Shown here piece after piece: positions 5,149 through 6,087 of a stretch of DNA of 6,087 bases. The notes below the pieces were generated by a model, which saw only the letters and a program-made list of their open reading frames with translations, had not been told where the DNA came from and made no database searches. Source of the DNA: Flavobacteriaceae bacterium. Its GTDB lineage: Bacteria; Bacteroidota; Bacteroidia; Flavobacteriales; Flavobacteriaceae. The stretch lies in NCBI GenBank assembly GCA_029253805.1, contig JAQWYU010000277.1:1-6087 (forward strand), read 5' to 3'. A program made the translations under genes and the position numbers. Position 1 is the stretch's first letter. Each line of letters begins with the position of its first letter.

Positions 5149-6087
5149 TGTCTACACCACTAGTAAGTATTTTAATTCCGTTCAAAAACACCGCTAATTA
5201 TTTAGAGGACTGCTTAGAGTCAATATTAAAACAAACTTTCACAAGTTGGGAAGTTATTATGGTTGACGACAGATCTACTGATGACAGTCGGATCATAGTT
5301 CAAAGGTATACTGACCTAGACAGTAGAATACATCTATTAAATAACCAAGGAAATGGAATAATAGATGCCTTAAGAACTGCCTACAGTCATGTAAAAGGTA
5401 CATTAATCACTAGAATGGATAGTGATGATATAATGATGGAAAACAAACTAATGAAGCTACAAAAATCTCTTCAAAAGTATGGTAGAGGGTACCTGGCAAT
5501 AGGAAAGATTCGCTACTTTTCCAAAACAGGTATTGGAGACGGTTACAAACGTTATCAAGACTGGCTAAATACATTAACAACGAATGGGGCTAACTTTGAT
5601 GAAATTTATAAGGAGTGCGCAATCCCATCGCCCTGTTGGATGGTGTACAAAAAGGATTTTGAAATATGTGGAGGGTTCGAATCCAGCACATACCCTGAAG
5701 ATTATGACTTAGCATTTCGTTTTTTTAAGCATGGGTTAAAATGTATTCCAAACAATGAAGTACTTCACTTGTGGAGAGATTATCCTTCAAGAACATCCAG
5801 AGTTGATGTGAAATATGCTGAAAATTCCTTTTTAGAAATCAAAGTCAAATATTTTTTAGAACTATCATACAATAGTAATAGAAAACTAGTTATCTGGGGT
5901 GCTGGTAGTAAAGGAAAAAAAATAGCGAAATTATTAATAGACAGAAATTTGTCTTTTGATTGGGTTTGCAATAACCCAAATAAAATTGGTAAACAAATTT
6001 ATAATCAAACGCTAAAGTCTATTGAAGATTTGATGTTATTAAAAAATCCACAGTGTATAATCTCAGTAGCAAACCGAAACGATCAAA
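5148..6087 (+). CDS. Family 2 glycosyltransferase with C-terminal Rossmann-like domain, 3' end cut
   Basis: The gene starts at the ATG inside TAATG, sharing one base with the peptidase stop codon, and stays open for 313 codons to the right edge. The family transfers a sugar from a nucleotide-sugar donor in the cytoplasm, often for surface polysaccharide or glycan synthesis. The GT-A domain covers about 1-215: V5-S-I-L-I-P-F at the first strand, V39-D-D-R-S-T-D-D for nucleotide binding, D91-S-D-D as the metal-binding DXD, G175-G-F and E184-D-Y-D for the acceptor and catalytic-base region, and H207-L-W-R-D-Y-P-S-R-T-S-R. There is no signal peptide or membrane segment. A second domain begins near 246 with L247-V-I-W-G-A-G-S-K-G-K, a strand plus glycine-rich loop like a nucleotide-binding Rossmann fold, followed by W272-V-C-N-N-P-N-K-I-G. 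Its role and end are not visible. Donor and acceptor sugars are unknown. Confidence 0.94.
   Translation, partial: MSTPLVSILIPFKNTANYLEDCLESILKQTFTSWEVIMVDDRSTDDSRIIVQRYTDLDSRIHLLNNQGNGIIDALRTAYSHVKGTLITRMDSDDIMMENKLMKLQKSLQKYGRGYLAIGKIRYFSKTGIGDGYKRYQDWLNTLTTNGANFDEIYKECAIPSPCWMVYKKDFEICGGFESSTYPEDYDLAFRFFKHGLKCIPNNEVLHLWRDYPSRTSRVDVKYAENSFLEIKVKYFLELSYNSNRKLVIWGAGSKGKKIAKLLIDRNLSFDWVCNNPNKIGKQIYNQTLKSIEDLMLLKNPQCIISVANRNDQ

Noticed and set aside
5780..5971. 63-residue minus-strand frame
   Set aside because: It is antisense to the glycosyltransferase gene, which stays open with coherent GT2 and Rossmann-like motifs.
1..6087. A new defence, mobile or biosynthetic system
   Set aside because: All seven genes match known families of ordinary chromosomal context. 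No transposase, integrase, nuclease, toxin-antitoxin pair, repeat array or RNA gene was seen.

Overview
The window is AT-rich, has no clear Shine-Dalgarno sequences, and carries a gene set typical of Bacteroidota, most likely a member of the Flavobacteriia. The pointers are a DUF4442 gene, a flavobacterial-type cyclophilin lipoprotein, an OxyR of the form common in that group, an exported S10 peptidase, and motifs close to the Bacteroidota promoter consensus (TTG, spacer, TAnnTTTG). No genus can be named from this alone.

Layout: on the minus strand at the left edge lie a truncated PlsC-like acyltransferase (1-293, continuing off the left edge) and, upstream of it in the same direction, a Nudix CoA-pyrophosphatase-like gene (330-977). 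Only 26 bp away, on the plus strand, starts a cyclophilin-type peptidyl-prolyl isomerase lipoprotein (1004-1702). It is followed by oxyR (1802-2740), whose product has Cys199 and Cys208 at the same positions as in E. coli OxyR. A 349-bp gap between convergent genes (2741-3089) holds no gene. It does hold three inverted repeats: a terminator-like hairpin just after oxyR, a 9-bp stem, and a long dyad with 19-bp arms. A DUF4442 hotdog-fold gene (3090-3545) points left. Diverging from it, a secreted S10 serine carboxypeptidase (3661-5148) is followed in TAATG overlap by a family 2 glycosyltransferase (5148 to the right edge), which carries an extra Rossmann-like domain at its C-terminus.

How the genes work together: three transcription groups are suggested. 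They are Nudix plus acyltransferase (leftward), S10 peptidase plus glycosyltransferase (rightward, translationally coupled), and single genes for the PPIase, OxyR and DUF4442. The link between the groups is loose. OxyR would sense peroxide, the Nudix enzyme would hydrolyse CoA or oxidised CoA, the acyltransferase and DUF4442 proteins belong to acyl-transfer or acyl-thioester families, and the PPIase and peptidase act in the cell envelope.

I see no mobile element with a transposase, no CRISPR array, no tRNA or rRNA, no phage gene and no defence system. The window looks like ordinary chromosomal backbone. The features most worth a second look are the long dyad at 2935-3000, the two-domain glycosyltransferase coupled to a peptidase, and the altered HX5D motif in the acyltransferase.
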